Shown piece after piece: positions 6,035-6,584 of a DNA stretch of 6,584 nucleotides. The notes beneath the pieces were generated by a model. That model saw nothing but the letters and a program-made list of their open reading frames with translations. It had not been told where the DNA came from and ran no database searches. Each line of letters begins with the position of its first letter. Positions within the stretch are counted from its first letter, which is position 1. The stretch comes from Polyangiaceae bacterium (GTDB lineage: Bacteria; Myxococcota; Polyangia; Polyangiales; Polyangiaceae), in contig JAICTU010000494.1 in assembly GCA_025936205.1 (NCBI GenBank), positions 1-6,584 of the forward strand, written 5' to 3'. Both the position numbers and the translations under genes were made by a program.

Positions 6035-6089
6035 ATGCGATGATGGGCAATCGGTCCACCGGCCCAGCGGCCGCGGCTGTAGCCCAGGA

Positions 6090-6120
6090 TTGTGAGCGCC
6101 CGGCCCCCCGGTGCTATATG
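6090..6120 (+). promoter_or_regulatory. Candidate secA promoter with extended -10
   Basis: TGCTATATG (6112-6120) is an extended -10 element: TG, one base, then TATATG. TTGTGA (6090-6095) matches the -35 consensus at 4 of 6 positions with a 19-base spacer, longer than the ideal 17. An extended -10 tolerates a weak -35. Transcription would start near 6127, about 26 bases before the secA ATG. Function is inferred. Confidence 0.45.
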
Positions 6121-6152
6121 GTTCACCTCTTCTCCAACCTGTACCGATCGAC

Positions 6153-6584
6153 ATGCTGACTTGGGTAGCCAAAACACTCTTCGGAACCGCCAACGACCGG
6201 ACCATTCGGCGCCTGCGGGCGAAGGTGCCACTGATCAACGCAAAAGAGCCTGAACTGCAGAAGCTCAGCGACGCTGAGCTGCAGGCGTTCACGCCCAAGT
6301 TCAAGGAGATGCTCGATAACGGCGCTACGCTCGACAACATCCTGGTCGACGCCTTCGCCGTCTGTCGCGAGGCAGGCCGGCGCGTGCTCAAGATGCGCCA
6401 CTACGACGTGCAGCTGATGGGCGGCATGGTGTTGCACAACGGCTCCATCGCCGAGATGAAGACGGGCGAAGGCAAGACGCTCGTGGCCACGCTGCCCATC
6501 TACCTCAACGCGCTCGAGGGTAAGGGCGTGCACCTGGTCACGGTCAACGACTACCTCGCCAAGCGCGACGCCGAGTGGATGGGG
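6153..6584 (+). CDS. secA: SecA preprotein translocase ATPase, N-terminal part (cut by window end)
   Basis: SecA is the ATPase motor that drives secretory preproteins through SecYEG at the inner membrane. The 144 visible codons start [16 protein letters not shown], the usual SecA beginning, and continue through the first helices. They include the conserved [13 protein letters not shown], the Walker A motif MKTGEGKT (102-109, Lys108 binding phosphate) and VNDYLAKRD (131-139), a SecA signature. SecA is usually about 850-950 residues, so most of it, including the DEAD/Walker B region, lies beyond the window. No Shine-Dalgarno sequence precedes the ATG (CCGATCGAC). The start is chosen by its fit to the family. 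It is divergent from the ligase gene. Identity is very secure. Confidence 0.97.
   Translation, partial: MLTWVAKTLFGTANDRTIRRLRAKVPLINAKEPELQKLSDAELQAFTPKFKEMLDNGATLDNILVDAFAVCREAGRRVLKMRHYDVQLMGGMVLHNGSIAEMKTGEGKTLVATLPIYLNALEGKGVHLVTVNDYLAKRDAEWMG

Overview
The window is GC-rich, with compact genes, Pro/Ala-rich secreted proteins and a cysteine-rich exported protein of a kind common in Myxococcota (the former delta-proteobacteria). A myxobacterium-like source, perhaps from the Polyangiales, is my best guess. This rests on protein style and base composition, not on a marker-gene comparison.

Layout: positions 1-304 are non-coding and hold two inverted copies of a short hairpin plus A-tract element. 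Next is a plus-strand outer-membrane beta-barrel (porin) gene at 305-1804. It converges on a minus-strand gene at 1905-2933 that joins an ankyrin-associated helical segment to a stand-alone Lon substrate-binding domain. A minus-oriented intrinsic terminator lies between them. A 762-base gene-free stretch follows at 2934-3695. It carries a good promoter for the Lon-domain gene, an array of about 16-bp repeats, an 18-bp perfect palindrome and two adjacent 14-bp perfect palindromes. Then come two more minus-strand genes: a small secreted eight-cysteine-cluster protein that is split by a frameshift (3696-4186), and an acyl-adenylate-forming enzyme of the phenylacetate-CoA ligase/F390-synthetase type (4350-5963). 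On the plus strand, divergent from the ligase, secA begins at 6153 and runs off the window end after 144 codons.

The genes do not form one pathway. Each appears to be its own transcription unit. Three products (the porin, the cysteine-cluster protein and SecA) concern the cell envelope and export, which I take as neighbourhood and not as a system. No phage, transposase, CRISPR, toxin-antitoxin or recognised defence gene is present. The parts most worth a second look are the repeat and palindrome cluster in the 762-base gap, the Lon-domain fusion without an ATPase, and the frameshifted cysteine-cluster gene.
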